Shown here piece after piece: positions 1 to 8,264 of a stretch of DNA of 64,000 bases. Position numbers and translations under genes: made by a program. Where the stretch lies: contig NZ_KB908319.1 in assembly GCF_000382385.1 (NCBI RefSeq), forward strand, positions 310,001 through 374,000, in the 5' to 3' direction. This DNA comes from Segatella maculosa DSM 19339 = JCM 15638 (GTDB taxonomy: Bacteria > Bacteroidota > Bacteroidia > Bacteroidales > Bacteroidaceae). Under the pieces are notes generated by a model. The model was not told where the DNA came from. It searched no databases and saw only the letters and a program-made list of their open reading frames with translations. Each line of letters opens with the position of its first letter. Positions within the stretch are counted from its first letter, which is position 1.

Positions 1-701
1 TTGGCCAGCAAGAAATAGGCCACAGGGCGCGTAAAGCGGCCATAATAGTTACCTTCATGGTTGCTATGGGCATCGGAAAGATAGGGAATTGCGGCCTGAA
101 GTTCGGCAATAAGCGTCGTTGTCACGTCCTTTCTTGTCGATTGCTTCACGTCTTTCAGCGATACATTTTCCTGCATCATGAGGGGCACATTGCCCCACAT
201 ATCCATGATATAAAAGTAGAATAGCGCACGAAGACCGCGAGCTTCGGCCGTGAATTCCTTGTATTGTAGGTCGGTAAGCAGCTGTTTATGGCGGTCAATC
301 TCCTTGAGGGCGTGGTTGCAAAGGCCCACGCTTTTGTAGAGATAGTTCCAAGTATTGAGCAAAGGAAGGTCGGTTTCGGTCCATTGATGCAGGTATAAAT
401 TCTGCCAATATCCGCCATCATACCAGTCACCGCCACGAATCGGGAGCATAGCTTCATCAGTTGTGAACGTATTATAGTCGTAAACGCCGCGGTAAGTGCC
501 CTGTAATCCCTGGCTATCTGCATGACCTCCTATCTGAAGGTAAAGGTTTCCCACGGTATTAAGATAGAGCGTGGTGGCCGAAGTGTAGGCTTTATCCTCC
601 TCCATGAGGCCTTTCGGGTGTTCGTCCAAGCAGGCATTGAGGAGCAACGACAAGGCGATTGCCGTGAAGAAACGGCCGAAGTATTTCATTGGTTCATTCA
701 T
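1..701 (-). CDS. SusD/RagB-family outer-membrane lipoprotein (5' part only)
   Basis: Surface lipoprotein that forms the lid over a SusC-type TonB-dependent channel and captures glycans or peptides outside the cell. The start codon is ATG at 701, or the in-frame ATG at 689. A signal peptide ends in the lipobox LLNAC (Cys about residue 24 from 701), followed by LDEHPKG, typical of the mature SusD N-terminus. About 230 residues are visible, including the helical segment ARGLRALFYFYIMDMWGNVPL that marks the family's TPR-like core; the 3' part lies beyond base 1. It starts 12 bases after the stop of the SusC gene, so the two are co-transcribed. The ligand cannot be read from the sequence. Confidence 0.9.
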   Translation of the reverse strand, partial: MNEPMKYFGRFFTAIALSLLLNACLDEHPKGLMEEDKAYTSATTLYLNTVGNLYLQIGGHADSQGLQGTYRGVYDYNTFTTDEAMLPIRGGDWYDGGYWQNLYLHQWTETDLPLLNTWNYLYKSVGLCNHALKEIDRHKQLLTDLQYKEFTAEARGLRALFYFYIMDMWGNVPLMMQENVSLKDVKQSTRKDVTTTLIAELQAAIPYLSDAHSNHEGNYYGRFTRPVAYFLLA

Positions 702-713
702 ATTTCAAGGCAC

Positions 714-3422
714 TTAGAATTGAATACTGACGCCGAAAGAGTAGGCTCGATACGGAGGATAGCTGCGCTTGTCGTCAATCCCCAGCGTGTTGTTGACGAT
801 ATAGCTGTTGATCATCGGCGTTTGGCCGCTATAGCCCGTTAAGGTGGCCAAGTTATTGACGGAACATGAAAGCCGAAGCGCGCTGACATGGCGTGACTTG
901 AGGGGTATGTTCCAGCCGATGGTGAGGTAATCCACGTTGAGATAGTCGCCTCGTTCAAGCCAATAGTCGGTGGCAATCTGGTCTTTGATGTTCATTCCGG
1001 GCGCTTTGGCCATGACATTATAGTCGGGAAAGCTCGTCATGTTCATGTAAGTGAGACTCGTTCCGTTGTAGATTTTGTGCCCAAATGCACCATTTATCTG
1101 CATAGAAACATCGAAATCACGGTATCGAAAGCTGATGTTTGAACCCAAAGTCCACTTAGGTGTGGCCTGTCCGGCAATGTAACGGTCGCCTCCATCCTCT
1201 ATGTTAACACGCCCATTGTGGTCAAGATCGGCAATGTCATAGCTGTAACTGCCGTCCGGGTTCCGCCTTAATCCCGTGCAATGTGGCAGATAGAACACGC
1301 CCAATGGCTGACCTACGATCTGATAAACAATGTTGTTGTTGCCACCATGAAAGCCTGCGCCGTTCAATTGCCCTATCGTTGTGATGTCAGCTGCAGAAAG
1401 TCGCACGCCGTTGTAGTCACCTGACAGCGAGATGAGCTTGTTCTTTTGGAAAGCTACGTTCATATTGACGTTCAACTCCATGTCCTTTGTGACAATAGGT
1501 GTGACACCTAACCCGATTTCCAAGCCGCTATTGCTCATCTTTCCCAAGTTGGCAAGGAACTTATCAAACGTGAATGGCGGCACGGGCACGTCATATTGAT
1601 AGAGCATATTGGTGGTTAAGCTGTAGTAATACTCTGCCGTGAGCACGATACGGTTGTGAAACAGGCCGACATCCGTGCCGATATTGAACGTGCTTCTCGT
1701 CTCCCATCGCAGGTCAGGATTGGTGTTTCGGAACTGTCCCAAGGTGATTGTGGGCGTTCCTTGATAGCTAATGATGCCCAAGGGCCGCAGAAGAGGGAGC
1801 GAATTATAGGAGTCTATGCCCCCTTGATTGCCGCTTTGGCCATATCCGGTGCGTAGTTTCCAAAGGCTGACCACCCCATTCAAGGGCGCAAAAAAGGACT
1901 CTTGACCGACATTCCATGTGAGGGAAGCAGACGGAAAGAAGCCCCATTTGTTGGCATTCCCAAACAAACTGCTACCGTCGGCCCGCAGGTTTACGTCCAA
2001 ACTGTAGCGTTTAAGCAACGTATAACCGATGCTTCCCAACACCGAAGCCACGGAGGGAGCACTGTAATCCGAGCCGGTTCCGCCGTAAGGACGCAGTGAA
2101 CCGGCCCCGAGATTGTCGTATCCAAAGTCGTTAGATGTAAAGCCTTTGACGGTAGTCCAGAAGCCCCTGCGTTGGCTTTTCTGGTATTCTGTCATGGCAG
2201 TTGCGCTGAATTCGTGTGCACCTTGGCAGAAATGATATTCCAATGTGGCGTTTCCCAGCCACGCTTCGCCCTTATGTTCGCCCCGAAAAGCTTGGCCTTG
2301 GGCCCACACCCACGTTGGAAAGAACGTGGCATTCTCAAGGGAATTGTAGCTATAGCTGCCGAAAAGCTTCAGCAAAAGCGCCTTGTCGAGCGTGAACGTA
2401 AGGCCTAAATGGGTGTTGAAATTCAGGTTTTTGTCGTCGTCTTTCTGCTTGAGTAGGGCCAAAGGCGAGGCGATTTGGCTCGCAGTAGGGTTGCGGTCCC
2501 AACCTCCCTGCGCGTTCTTTCCGGCGGGAAACGTGGGGTTTTGCGTGGCAGTACTGTAGAAAAGCTTTTGCTCATCGGGCAGGTATGCGTTCTTTTGTGA
2601 CGAACCAAACACGCCAAAATCAATGAGAAGAACGTCGTCGAAGGCCTTTTGTGAAAGGTCAAACTTGGCAACGAAGTTGTTACTTTCAATCACTTTGACC
2701 ACCATGTTGTGCTGCATTACGCCGATAGATGCGCGATAATTGCTGTTAAGTGCACCGCCACTGAAGGCCACATGATGGTTTTGTACGAAGCCTATTCGGG
2801 TGATAGCGTCTTGAAAATCAGTAGTATAACCACCGTCAACATAATGGAGTTGCAATCGCTTCGCCGTGTTTTTGTAGTCGGATGCCGACAACATTTCGAG
2901 GTTACCGAACTTATGTTCGAAGCCGATATTGCCGTCATAGCTGATGTGAAACAGGCTTCCACTGCCCTTTTTCGTGGTGACTTGAATGACACCCGAAGCT
3001 CCTCTGGAGCCATATTTGGCCGTTTCCGTGGCATTCTTCAGGATAACAAAGCGTTCAATATCGGCAGGATAGACCGTTGAAAGCGTGCTTAAGTCACTGT
3101 AAACACCATCAATTATCACCAAAGGGTCATTGCCTGCGGTGAGCGAAGTGGTGCCCCGGACGCGCACACTGTTGAGTTGTGCCATGCGATTCTCGCCAGA
3201 TGAAATGCTCACACCGGCCACCTGACCGCTCAAAGCATTCAAAGAGCTGGTCACCAAGCCCTTGTTCATCTGCTTTTCTGTGATGATGTCCACCGTTCCG
3301 GCAATGGTTTTAGGGGCCAGTTTCCTTATGGTTGCCGTGTCAATCCGCGAACTTACGCTTTGTGCCATCGCGGAATTCGCCGACAAAAGCAGTCCGCAAA
3401 GAAGAGTTTTCCAATGTATCAT
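714..3422 (-). CDS. SusC/RagA-family TonB-linked outer-membrane transporter
   Basis: TonB-dependent outer-membrane channel working with the SusD partner encoded next. I place the start at 3422 (MIHWK), which gives a normal signal peptide ending NSAMAQ; the frame stays open upstream to 3545, but that extension is Arg/His-rich and not signal-like. The product is about 902 residues. The plug domain follows the signal peptide almost at once (residues about 30-150, with LNALSGQVAGV and VRVRGTTS), and the rest is a 22-strand barrel ending in Phe (GVSIQF). Most Bacteroidetes homologues carry an N-terminal carboxypeptidase-regulatory-like domain before the plug; it is missing here. The visible part of the operon is susC-susD. 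The substrate is unknown. Confidence 0.92.
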   Translation of the reverse strand: MIHWKTLLCGLLLSANSAMAQSVSSRIDTATIRKLAPKTIAGTVDIITEKQMNKGLVTSSLNALSGQVAGVSISSGENRMAQLNSVRVRGTTSLTAGNDPLVIIDGVYSDLSTLSTVYPADIERFVILKNATETAKYGSRGASGVIQVTTKKGSGSLFHISYDGNIGFEHKFGNLEMLSASDYKNTAKRLQLHYVDGGYTTDFQDAITRIGFVQNHHVAFSGGALNSNYRASIGVMQHNMVVKVIESNNFVAKFDLSQKAFDDVLLIDFGVFGSSQKNAYLPDEQKLFYSTATQNPTFPAGKNAQGGWDRNPTASQIASPLALLKQKDDDKNLNFNTHLGLTFTLDKALLLKLFGSYSYNSLENATFFPTWVWAQGQAFRGEHKGEAWLGNATLEYHFCQGAHEFSATAMTEYQKSQRRGFWTTVKGFTSNDFGYDNLGAGSLRPYGGTGSDYSAPSVASVLGSIGYTLLKRYSLDVNLRADGSSLFGNANKWGFFPSASLTWNVGQESFFAPLNGVVSLWKLRTGYGQSGNQGGIDSYNSLPLLRPLGIISYQGTPTITLGQFRNTNPDLRWETRSTFNIGTDVGLFHNRIVLTAEYYYSLTTNMLYQYDVPVPPFTFDKFLANLGKMSNSGLEIGLGVTPIVTKDMELNVNMNVAFQKNKLISLSGDYNGVRLSAADITTIGQLNGAGFHGGNNNIVYQIVGQPLGVFYLPHCTGLRRNPDGSYSYDIADLDHNGRVNIEDGGDRYIAGQATPKWTLGSNISFRYRDFDVSMQINGAFGHKIYNGTSLTYMNMTSFPDYNVMAKAPGMNIKDQIATDYWLERGDYLNVDYLTIGWNIPLKSRHVSALRLSCSVNNLATLTGYSGQTPMINSYIVNNTLGIDDKRSYPPYRAYSFGVSIQF

Positions 3423-3720
3423 GTCCCGATAATCTATCATAAAGTGAGGCGATTGATATACATTCAGCAGCCTTTTAACAGGAACAACCCTACGAAAGGG
3501 TGTGTCTTGCGAACGATTGTCCGCATGATGAGCACGCAATATCACGGCTCATGCGAACACTCACAGCTGCTATGTTTGACAAATATAGCTAAAATTTTCC
3601 AATTGCAAGGCCGATGTGATAAAAAAACAAAATAATTTGGCGCGTGATCCCATGCAGATTGCAAAACCATTCGGGGCATGTTGCGCGGCAAAATGGCCAT
3701 GCCGGCGATGTAGGGGCCTG

Positions 3721-3804
3721 GACTTTGAACTTTGAACTTTGAATATTGAACTTTAGGATTTGTTGACTTTGAACTTTGAACTTTGAATATTGAACTTTAG
3801 GATT
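3721..3804. repeat. 44-bp tandem repeat (TTTGAACTTTGAA type)
   Basis: Two almost identical copies start at 3721 and 3765, each built from AACTTTGAA sub-units and ending TTGAACTTTAGGATT. The period of 44 is twice the 22 bp seen in other arrays of this window. Related sequence occurs in reverse orientation at about 18350-18390 and in degenerate form between rpsI and rpsB (7913-8103). It adjoins the palindromic element at 3838. Confidence 0.85.
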
Positions 3805-3837
3805 AGGCGAATGGCAGGATGATTTGCGGGCAAGAGG

Positions 3838-3954
3838 TATGTAGGGACGCACGGTTCGTGCGTCCGTCCCATTCAAAATGCGTGCACATATACGTGGTTT
3901 TGCGAGCGGACGCACGGGCCGTGCGTCCCTACATGCATTCATATTGATAATCAA
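3838..3954. repeat. REP-like palindromic pair with spacer and TTGATNATCAA tail
   Basis: Two inverted copies of a palindrome with core GGACGCACGG..CGTGCGTCC, flanked by TGTAG on the outside, enclose about 38 bases of spacer. The outer edge carries TTGATAATCAA at 3944-3954. The same composite recurs at 10.5, 18.2, 28.5, 38.6 and 45.3 kb. Each palindrome can form a 9-10 bp hairpin in either strand. No transposase of the RAYT kind is present in the window. Confidence 0.85.
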
Positions 3955-3973
3955 CGACTTGCACCTTGCATTC

Positions 3974-4061
3974 CAATCTCAGCCATTTTACCGTGCAATC
4001 TCACCCATTTCACCACCTAATATGGCCCATATTACCGCGCAATATGGGTGATATTGAAAAC
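3974..4061. repeat. Four-unit 22-bp array (CAATCTCAGCC type)
   Basis: Four contiguous 22-base units start at 3974, 3996, 4018 and 4040. Consensus in this orientation is CAATcTcrsCCATwTtACCG. The last unit contains the dyad CAATATgggtgATATTG. It is the reverse complement of the arrays at 10356, 28383, 38447 and 45130, and joins the palindromic element through the TTGATAATCAA tail. Confidence 0.85.
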
Positions 4062-4092
4062 CGAAACGACCGACATTGCCCGCAAGCTCGGC

Positions 4093-4130
4093 CTCCCCTC
4101 CCTCGGGAGGGGAGGGGGTGGGCTCCCCGT
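4093..4130. repeat. GC-rich hairpin repeat (CTCCCCTCC..GGAGGGGNNGGGGG type)
   Basis: A C-run/G-run hairpin followed by GGGGGTGGGC and CTCCCC. The same family occurs at about 18692-18764, 51893-51928, 53485-53644 and 54876-54913. The G-rich arm has four G-tracts and could form a two-tier quadruplex. Confidence 0.75.
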
Positions 4131-4182
4131 TCCATGCTTATTGCCTCACTTTCTTAAAAAGTATGAAATGTTGGCAAGGCTG

Positions 4183-4214
4183 TTTGGCTGTCTCAAAGAA
4201 TATGTTTACTTTTG
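4183..4214 (+). promoter_or_regulatory. Promoter of tRNA-Val
   Basis: A -33 TTTG (4183-4186) lies 20 bases before a -7 TACTTTTG (4207-4214), matching the Bacteroidetes sigma-70 consensus TTTG-N19-21-TAnnTTTG. The tRNA begins 24 bases after the -7 element. Confidence 0.85.
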
Positions 4215-4238
4215 CAATATAATTCAACACACGGGACA

Positions 4239-4313
4239 GGGCGTTTAGCGCAGCTGGTTTAGAGCATCTGCCTTACAAGCAGAGGGTCGGCGGTTCGAAT
4301 CCGTCAACGCCCA
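4239..4313 (+). tRNA. tRNA-Val (anticodon TAC)
   Basis: Full cloverleaf. The acceptor stem GGGCGTT (4239-4245) pairs with AACGCCC (4306-4312), the anticodon stem TCTGC/GCAGA encloses CTTACAA with anticodon TAC at 4274-4276, and the T-loop is TTCGAAT. CCA is not encoded. The D-stem reads GCGC against GAGC, which leaves a G-A mismatch (4250 and 4263). The second copy at 18594 has GCTC there and pairs perfectly; that is the only difference between the two genes. Confidence 0.95.
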
Positions 4314-4319
4314 CATGAG

Positions 4320-4353
4320 AAAGAGATTTGATAGGTTTCAAATCTCTTTTTTT
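4320..4353 (+). terminator. Intrinsic terminator after tRNA-Val
   Basis: Perfect 11-bp stem AAAGAGATTTG / CAAATCTCTTT with an 8-base loop, running into a T7 tract, six bases after the tRNA. Confidence 0.9.
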
Positions 4354-4376
4354 ATGATGTAACCCAAAAAAAAGAT

Positions 4377-4384
4377 TATTTTTG
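4377..4384 (+). promoter_or_regulatory. -7 element of the ECF sigma operon
   Basis: TATTTTTG matches TAnnTTTG and lies 54 bases before the sigma-factor start. No good TTTG sits at -33, so this promoter may be weak or may need another factor. Confidence 0.45.
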
Positions 4385-4438
4385 TGTCACAAAATGCTTC
4401 ATCCTGCGTATGAAGAATAAAGAAACGAGTCAACAACG

Positions 4439-4906
4439 ATGACCATCGAGGAATATAAAAGCGAGGTGGAACGCAACCGAAACCACATGCTGAACACTGC
4501 CCGAAGCTATCTGAAGGACGGTGACGAGGCTGAAGATGTGGTGCAGGATGTGCTGTTGAAGCTCTGGCAATTGCTGGATTCACTGCGCTTGCCCATGGGT
4601 CCTCTGGCCTTGGTGCTGGTGAAAAACCGTTGCATTGACCGCTTGCGGCGACGCCAACCCACTGTCAGCATGCCTGAAAATGTGGCAGAAAGCGAGTCAA
4701 CATGGGACGAACGCTATGAGAAAGTGATGCAAATCATCGACGAATTGCCCACAATGCAGCAGACCATCATGCGGCTTCGGCACATGGAAGGCATGGAAAT
4801 GAGCGCGATTGCCGCACTCACAGGAAGCAAAGAGGCTGCGGTGAGGAAGGTGTTGAGCCGTGCGCGACAAGCGGTCAGGCTGAAATTCTTAAAACAACAA
4901 CAATGA
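4439..4906 (+). CDS. ECF-type RNA polymerase sigma factor
   Basis: Alternative sigma factor of 155 residues, the usual ECF length. Region 2 is seen around residues 25-55 (DEAEDVVQDVLLKLW, the core-binding and -10 recognition helices) and region 4 in the last 50 residues, with the helix-turn-helix MEMSAIAALTGSKEAAVRKVLSRAR. Its stop overlaps the next start (ATGA at 4903-4906), so the downstream membrane-anchored protein is translationally coupled and is its likely anti-sigma partner. The two further genes downstream are probably its operon and perhaps its targets. The signal sensed is unknown. Confidence 0.92.
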   Translation: MTIEEYKSEVERNRNHMLNTARSYLKDGDEAEDVVQDVLLKLWQLLDSLRLPMGPLALVLVKNRCIDRLRRRQPTVSMPENVAESESTWDERYEKVMQIIDELPTMQQTIMRLRHMEGMEMSAIAALTGSKEAAVRKVLSRARQAVRLKFLKQQQ

Positions 4907-5346
4907 ATAAGGACGAAGAAATCAGAATGTTGGCAGCCCGTTTCATGGCGGGTGAAACCTCACTTGACGAGGAACGGCGGCTCTACCGCTATTTTTCGGG
5001 CAACGAGGTGGCTGCGGATTTACTGCCGATGCGCGAGTTTTTCTGTTCGCTCTCGGCCATGATGCCGCTTGAAAAGCCTGAAACGGAGCGCAAACGGCAG
5101 CCGGTTCGTCTGCTTTCACGGCAGACATTCATCGGCATAGCAGCCTCGGTGGCCTTGCTATTGGCAGTGGGAAGCCTGCTGTGGAGCCCCGAACGGCAGG
5201 ACTATTGCGAGGCTTATATCTATAATCGGCACGTGACCGATCCTGCCACAGTGATGAAAGAGGTGGACGGAACACTGCAAAGCATTCACGGAAATGATGG
5301 CGCCAACGTTGAAAACCAGCTGCGCGACATCTTCGGAAACGAGTAA
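4903..5346 (+). CDS. Single-pass membrane protein, probable anti-sigma factor
   Basis: 147 residues. A cytoplasmic N-terminal part of about 75 residues (MNKDEEIRMLAARFMAGETS, with the pattern of a zinc-less anti-sigma domain) is followed by one membrane helix (about residues 78-97, FIGIAASVALLLAVGSLL) and a short periplasmic tail. This layout, and overlap with the ECF sigma gene, is how Bacteroidetes anti-sigma factors are arranged. Sequence identity to a named anti-sigma family is not obvious to me, so the role rests on context. Confidence 0.65.
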   Translation: MNKDEEIRMLAARFMAGETSLDEERRLYRYFSGNEVAADLLPMREFFCSLSAMMPLEKPETERKRQPVRLLSRQTFIGIAASVALLLAVGSLLWSPERQDYCEAYIYNRHVTDPATVMKEVDGTLQSIHGNDGANVENQLRDIFGNE

Positions 5347-5377
5347 AACGGAAAGGAACATCATCAAATATAGCGTT

Positions 5378-5815
5378 ATGAAACATCGCATTTTCTTGAC
5401 AATCGCATTGGGATTGCTTGCCTTTGCGGCCCATGCACAGCAGGGATTGAGCGTGAATTCGCTCTTTCAAGGCAAGGTTGTGCCGCGCGAAAACATGGTG
5501 GAAGTGCGCGTAAAAGGGCGTGCCATCAGCAAATACGGGCTCGAATTCTATCGCAGTGTGCGTTTTAATGCCACCGAACAGCAGTGGAAAACGGTAGACG
5601 AACTCGTGGAACGCGACGGCAAAACGGCCACGAGTACGGAGCAGACCAAGCGGAACGGAACGGTGACGCTCATCATGACATTGCCCCGGCAAGGCGATTT
5701 GTACCGCTATCTGTGCTACCTCACGCTGCGAAAAGGGCGCACGGCCGTACTTACCGTGGTCTATATGGAAGGTAAGGTGGCGAGTGTGGCCGAACTAAGG
5801 AAACTCATACATTAA
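5378..5815 (+). CDS. Secreted protein of unknown function
   Basis: 145 residues from ATG 5378, chosen because it gives a clear signal peptide (MKHRIFLTIALGLLAFAAHAQ). The frame is open further upstream, but that stretch overlaps the preceding gene. The mature part is a small beta-rich domain with VEVRVKGRAISKYGLEFYRS. It may belong to DUF6108, which I recall from similar sigma/anti-sigma operons in Bacteroidales, but that is from memory. It lies 31 bases after the probable anti-sigma gene and 10 before the barrel gene, in the same operon. Confidence 0.7.
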   Translation: MKHRIFLTIALGLLAFAAHAQQGLSVNSLFQGKVVPRENMVEVRVKGRAISKYGLEFYRSVRFNATEQQWKTVDELVERDGKTATSTEQTKRNGTVTLIMTLPRQGDLYRYLCYLTLRKGRTAVLTVVYMEGKVASVAELRKLIH

Positions 5816-5825
5816 ACATAAACAT

Positions 5826-6689
5826 ATGAAAACAATCTTCGTTTGCATGGCATTGGCCTTCAGTTTGACGGCCGGTGCGACACCATCTGACAATGACACC
5901 GTGGTCATAGAGAAGCCCCGGCGGGTGAAAATCATCGTGGGCGACTCCTTACAGCACGTGGAAGTGTGGGGAAGCGAGGGCAATCCGGCCTATCATTACG
6001 AGAACAGTATCCAATTGGTCGACAGCAATTACGTGAGTACTTCGGCCATTAACGACGAGACATGGAAGTTTTCTATCGCCGGTTTCAGCAAGAAACGCGG
6101 GCGAAAAGCACAGACAGAGTGCTCCATGAACTTTGCCGCGGGCTTCAATAACGCCGTGGGAATGCCTTCAGGTGCCGACATTCAGCCCTTCAAGTCTTGG
6201 GAATTGTGGTGGATTGTGGCAGATTGGGCCTATCGTCCATGGCGCAATCAGCACGCTTTCTCCATCGGATTGGGCCTCGATTGGCGCAATTATCGCATGA
6301 CCGATGACCTGCGTTTCGTGAAAGACAAGCGTGCCGTGGCCCTCGATGCCTATCCTTCGGGTAGCCAACCACGCTTCTCTCGCATCAAAGTTTTCAGCAT
6401 CAACGTGCCCATCAGCTATCGGTTTGAAGGCAAACGGATAGGGTTCAGCATCGGTCCGGTGGTCAATTTCAACACCTACGGCAGCCTGAAGACGCGCTAC
6501 ACGCTGAACAATCACAAGGTGAAAGACGTAGACACAGATGTCCGTATCAGCCCCGTTACCGTCGATTTTATGGGAAAACTCCTCCTTCATGGGCTGCCCG
6601 ACGTCTATTTCAAATATAGTCCTTGCAACTTATTGCGCGATGGTTACGGGCCAAAGTTCAGGACATTGTCGTTCGGTCTCATGTTCTAA
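5826..6689 (+). CDS. Outer-membrane beta-barrel protein, function unknown
   Basis: 287 residues with a signal peptide (MKTIFVCMALAFSLTAGA). A long hydrophilic segment (about 25-95) is followed by alternating amphipathic strands (NQHAFSIGLGLDW, FSINVPISYRF, IGFSIGPVVNF) and a C-terminal strand ending LSFGLMF, as expected of a small PorT/OMP_b-brl type barrel. Last gene of the ECF sigma operon; a hairpin follows. It may report or respond to envelope stress, by context only. Confidence 0.75.
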   Translation: MKTIFVCMALAFSLTAGATPSDNDTVVIEKPRRVKIIVGDSLQHVEVWGSEGNPAYHYENSIQLVDSNYVSTSAINDETWKFSIAGFSKKRGRKAQTECSMNFAAGFNNAVGMPSGADIQPFKSWELWWIVADWAYRPWRNQHAFSIGLGLDWRNYRMTDDLRFVKDKRAVALDAYPSGSQPRFSRIKVFSINVPISYRFEGKRIGFSIGPVVNFNTYGSLKTRYTLNNHKVKDVDTDVRISPVTVDFMGKLLLHGLPDVYFKYSPCNLLRDGYGPKFRTLSFGLMF

Positions 6690-6706
6690 GCCGTCAGGTC
6701 CCTATA

Positions 6707-6747
6707 TATAATAAGGTGAAAGCCATGAAGGTTTTCACCTTATTATA
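6707..6747 (+). terminator. Hairpin after the sigma-factor operon
   Basis: Stem of about 15 bp, TATAATAAGGTGAAA / TTTTCACCTTATTATA, with a short loop. It is nearly symmetric and lacks a long T tract, so it may be a weak or bidirectional terminator. Confidence 0.6.
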
Positions 6748-6835
6748 TGCCGTTAACGGCCGACCTTACTGTTAAAAGTTTCTAATTCAGCCGTTATTGA
6801 TGGATAGAGACGCGCGTTTCTATCCATAAAATATG

Positions 6836-7050
6836 TAACTTTGCAAACCGATTGTCGGGAATAAGCTTAGAATTCCCGGCAGTTTGGCAGTGTTAATAGC
6901 CTTTTCTTTGGCCGGAATTGGCGGTTAGTGAATCTGTCAGACAGCAGAAAGAAAGCTGTGGATGGTCTCTTTTAGACTGGAGGCGCCGCGAGGTTTCTGT
7001 TATCAAAGCATCAAAACATTGTTTTTTAGTAGTAAAATTAAATTTTAGAA
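6836..7050 (+). promoter_or_regulatory. Promoter and 200-base leader of rplM-rpsI
   Basis: The -7 element TAACTTTG is at 6836-6843; I see no convincing -33 TTTG. About 200 bases of untranslated leader follow before rplM. It contains a hairpin (CGGGAAT / ATTCCCG, about 6856-6886) and further short stems, then an A/T-rich stretch before the start codon. Long leaders of ribosomal-protein operons often bind an encoded r-protein for autoregulation; here that is inference. Confidence 0.55.
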
Positions 7051-7512
7051 ATGGACACTTTAAGTTACAAGACTATTTCCGCAAACAAGGAAACAGCTAA
7101 GAAAGAGTGGGTGGTAGTAGATGCCAGCGACCAGATTGTAGGTCGTTTATGCTCTAAAGTAGCCAAGTTGATTCGCGGAAAGTACAAACCCAACTTCACT
7201 CCTAACGTCGATTGCGGTGACAATGTCATCATTATTAATGCCGAAAAAGTGGTCTTTTCGGGCAAAAAAGAGACCGATAAGGTCTACACACGCTATACTG
7301 GTTATCCCGGAGGTCAGCGTTTCAACACGCCAGCAGAGCTGCGTACGCGCAAGAACGGCATTGACAAAATCATCCGACATGCTGTAAAAGGCATGCTTCC
7401 CAAGGGCCGTTTGGGTCGCACTTTGTTGGATAACCTTTACGTATTCGAGGGCTCTGAGCACGATAAACAGGCGCAGAAGCCGAAGACAATCGATATTAAC
7501 CAGTACAAATAA
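7051..7512 (+). CDS. rplM: 50S ribosomal protein L13
   Basis: Large-subunit protein L13 (uL13), 153 residues, typical length. Family hallmarks are KEWVVVDASDQIVGRLCSKVAKLIRGK near the N-terminus (residues about 18-42), VDCGDNVIIINAEKV, and the signature KGMLPKGRLGR at about 113-123. It starts with ATG at 7051, 11 bases before rpsI, the conserved L13-S9 pairing. Confidence 0.98.
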   Translation: MDTLSYKTISANKETAKKEWVVVDASDQIVGRLCSKVAKLIRGKYKPNFTPNVDCGDNVIIINAEKVVFSGKKETDKVYTRYTGYPGGQRFNTPAELRTRKNGIDKIIRHAVKGMLPKGRLGRTLLDNLYVFEGSEHDKQAQKPKTIDINQYK

Positions 7513-7523
7513 TAAGGATTAAG

Positions 7524-7910
7524 ATGGAAGTATTAAATGCAATTGGTCGCCGTAAGAGTGCAGTAGCTCGTGTATACCTCGCTGAAGGAACAGGCAAGAT
7601 CACTATCAATAAGAAGGATTTAACCGAATTCTTCCCCTCAGCTATTCTGCAATATGTGGTTAAACAGCCCTTGTTGCTGCTCGAAGCTGATGGGAAATAC
7701 GACATAAAAGCAAACCTTGACGGTGGCGGTTTCACTGGTCAAAGCCAGGCACTTCGCCTTGCTATCGCCCGAGCTCTCGTCAAAGTGAATGCCGAAGACA
7801 AGAAGGTTCTGAAAGACGCAGGCTTCCTTACGCGCGATAGTCGTGCAGTTGAACGCAAGAAACCGGGACAACCGAAGGCTCGTCGCCGCTTCCAGTTCAG
7901 CAAGCGTTAA
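7524..7910 (+). CDS. rpsI: 30S ribosomal protein S9
   Basis: Small-subunit protein S9 (uS9), 128 residues. The N-terminal AIGRRKSAVARVYL and the family signature GGGFTGQSQALRLAIARAL (about 68-86) are present. The basic C-terminal tail KPGQPKARRRFQFSKR is the one that reaches the P-site tRNA. Co-transcribed with rplM. Bacteroidales usually continue closely into rpsB-tsf; here a 354-base repeat-bearing gap intervenes. Confidence 0.98.
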   Translation: MEVLNAIGRRKSAVARVYLAEGTGKITINKKDLTEFFPSAILQYVVKQPLLLLEADGKYDIKANLDGGGFTGQSQALRLAIARALVKVNAEDKKVLKDAGFLTRDSRAVERKKPGQPKARRRFQFSKR

Positions 7911-8264
7911 TGACTTTGAACTCTTTTTCTTTGAACTTTGGAGTTCAGGATATGCTAAATGAGATTGGCTTATTGCTGATAATAGCACTCCAAAAGCGTA
8001 ATCATGAAGTTCAGTATTCAATCTTCAAAGTTCAAAGTTAACTGAGCATGAACTTCAAAGTTCTATGTTCAAACTTCAAAAGAAAAGCGTTCAAAGCTCA
8101 AAGGAAAGTGAGTTTAGTATCTAAACCGGGCAGACTCTGAGGCTAAAAACAGATTACTGCCGGGTTGGTTCTGAGCAAAATAGAGCTTGTTCACAGCCAT
8201 ATTGCGACCGTGAACAGCCGAAAGAATTAACAAAGAAAGTAAACAAATTAAAACAACAAAAGAA
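7911..8264 (+). other. Gap between rpsI and rpsB: degenerate repeats and rpsB leader
   Basis: No gene seen. Bases 7913-8103 hold scattered copies of TTTGAACTT / AAGTTCAAAG in both orientations, related to the 44-bp repeat at 3721; such inverted copies can pair with each other. Bases 8115-8264 look like a leader: a hairpin TGTTCAC / GTGAACA (about 8190-8218) and a GGCAG/CTGCC stem (about 8129-8155), then an A-rich stretch before rpsB. I see no clear TAnnTTTG promoter here. Confidence 0.5.

Noticed and set aside
3423-3545. Longer N-terminus for the SusC protein starting at 3545
   Set aside because: The 41 added residues are Arg/His-rich and would bury the signal peptide that starts at 3422.
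3589-3954. Minus-strand open frame of 121 codons over the repeats
   Set aside because: It translates the palindrome and AACTTTGAA repeats (RPVRP, KFKVQ); similar frames appear at every copy of the element.
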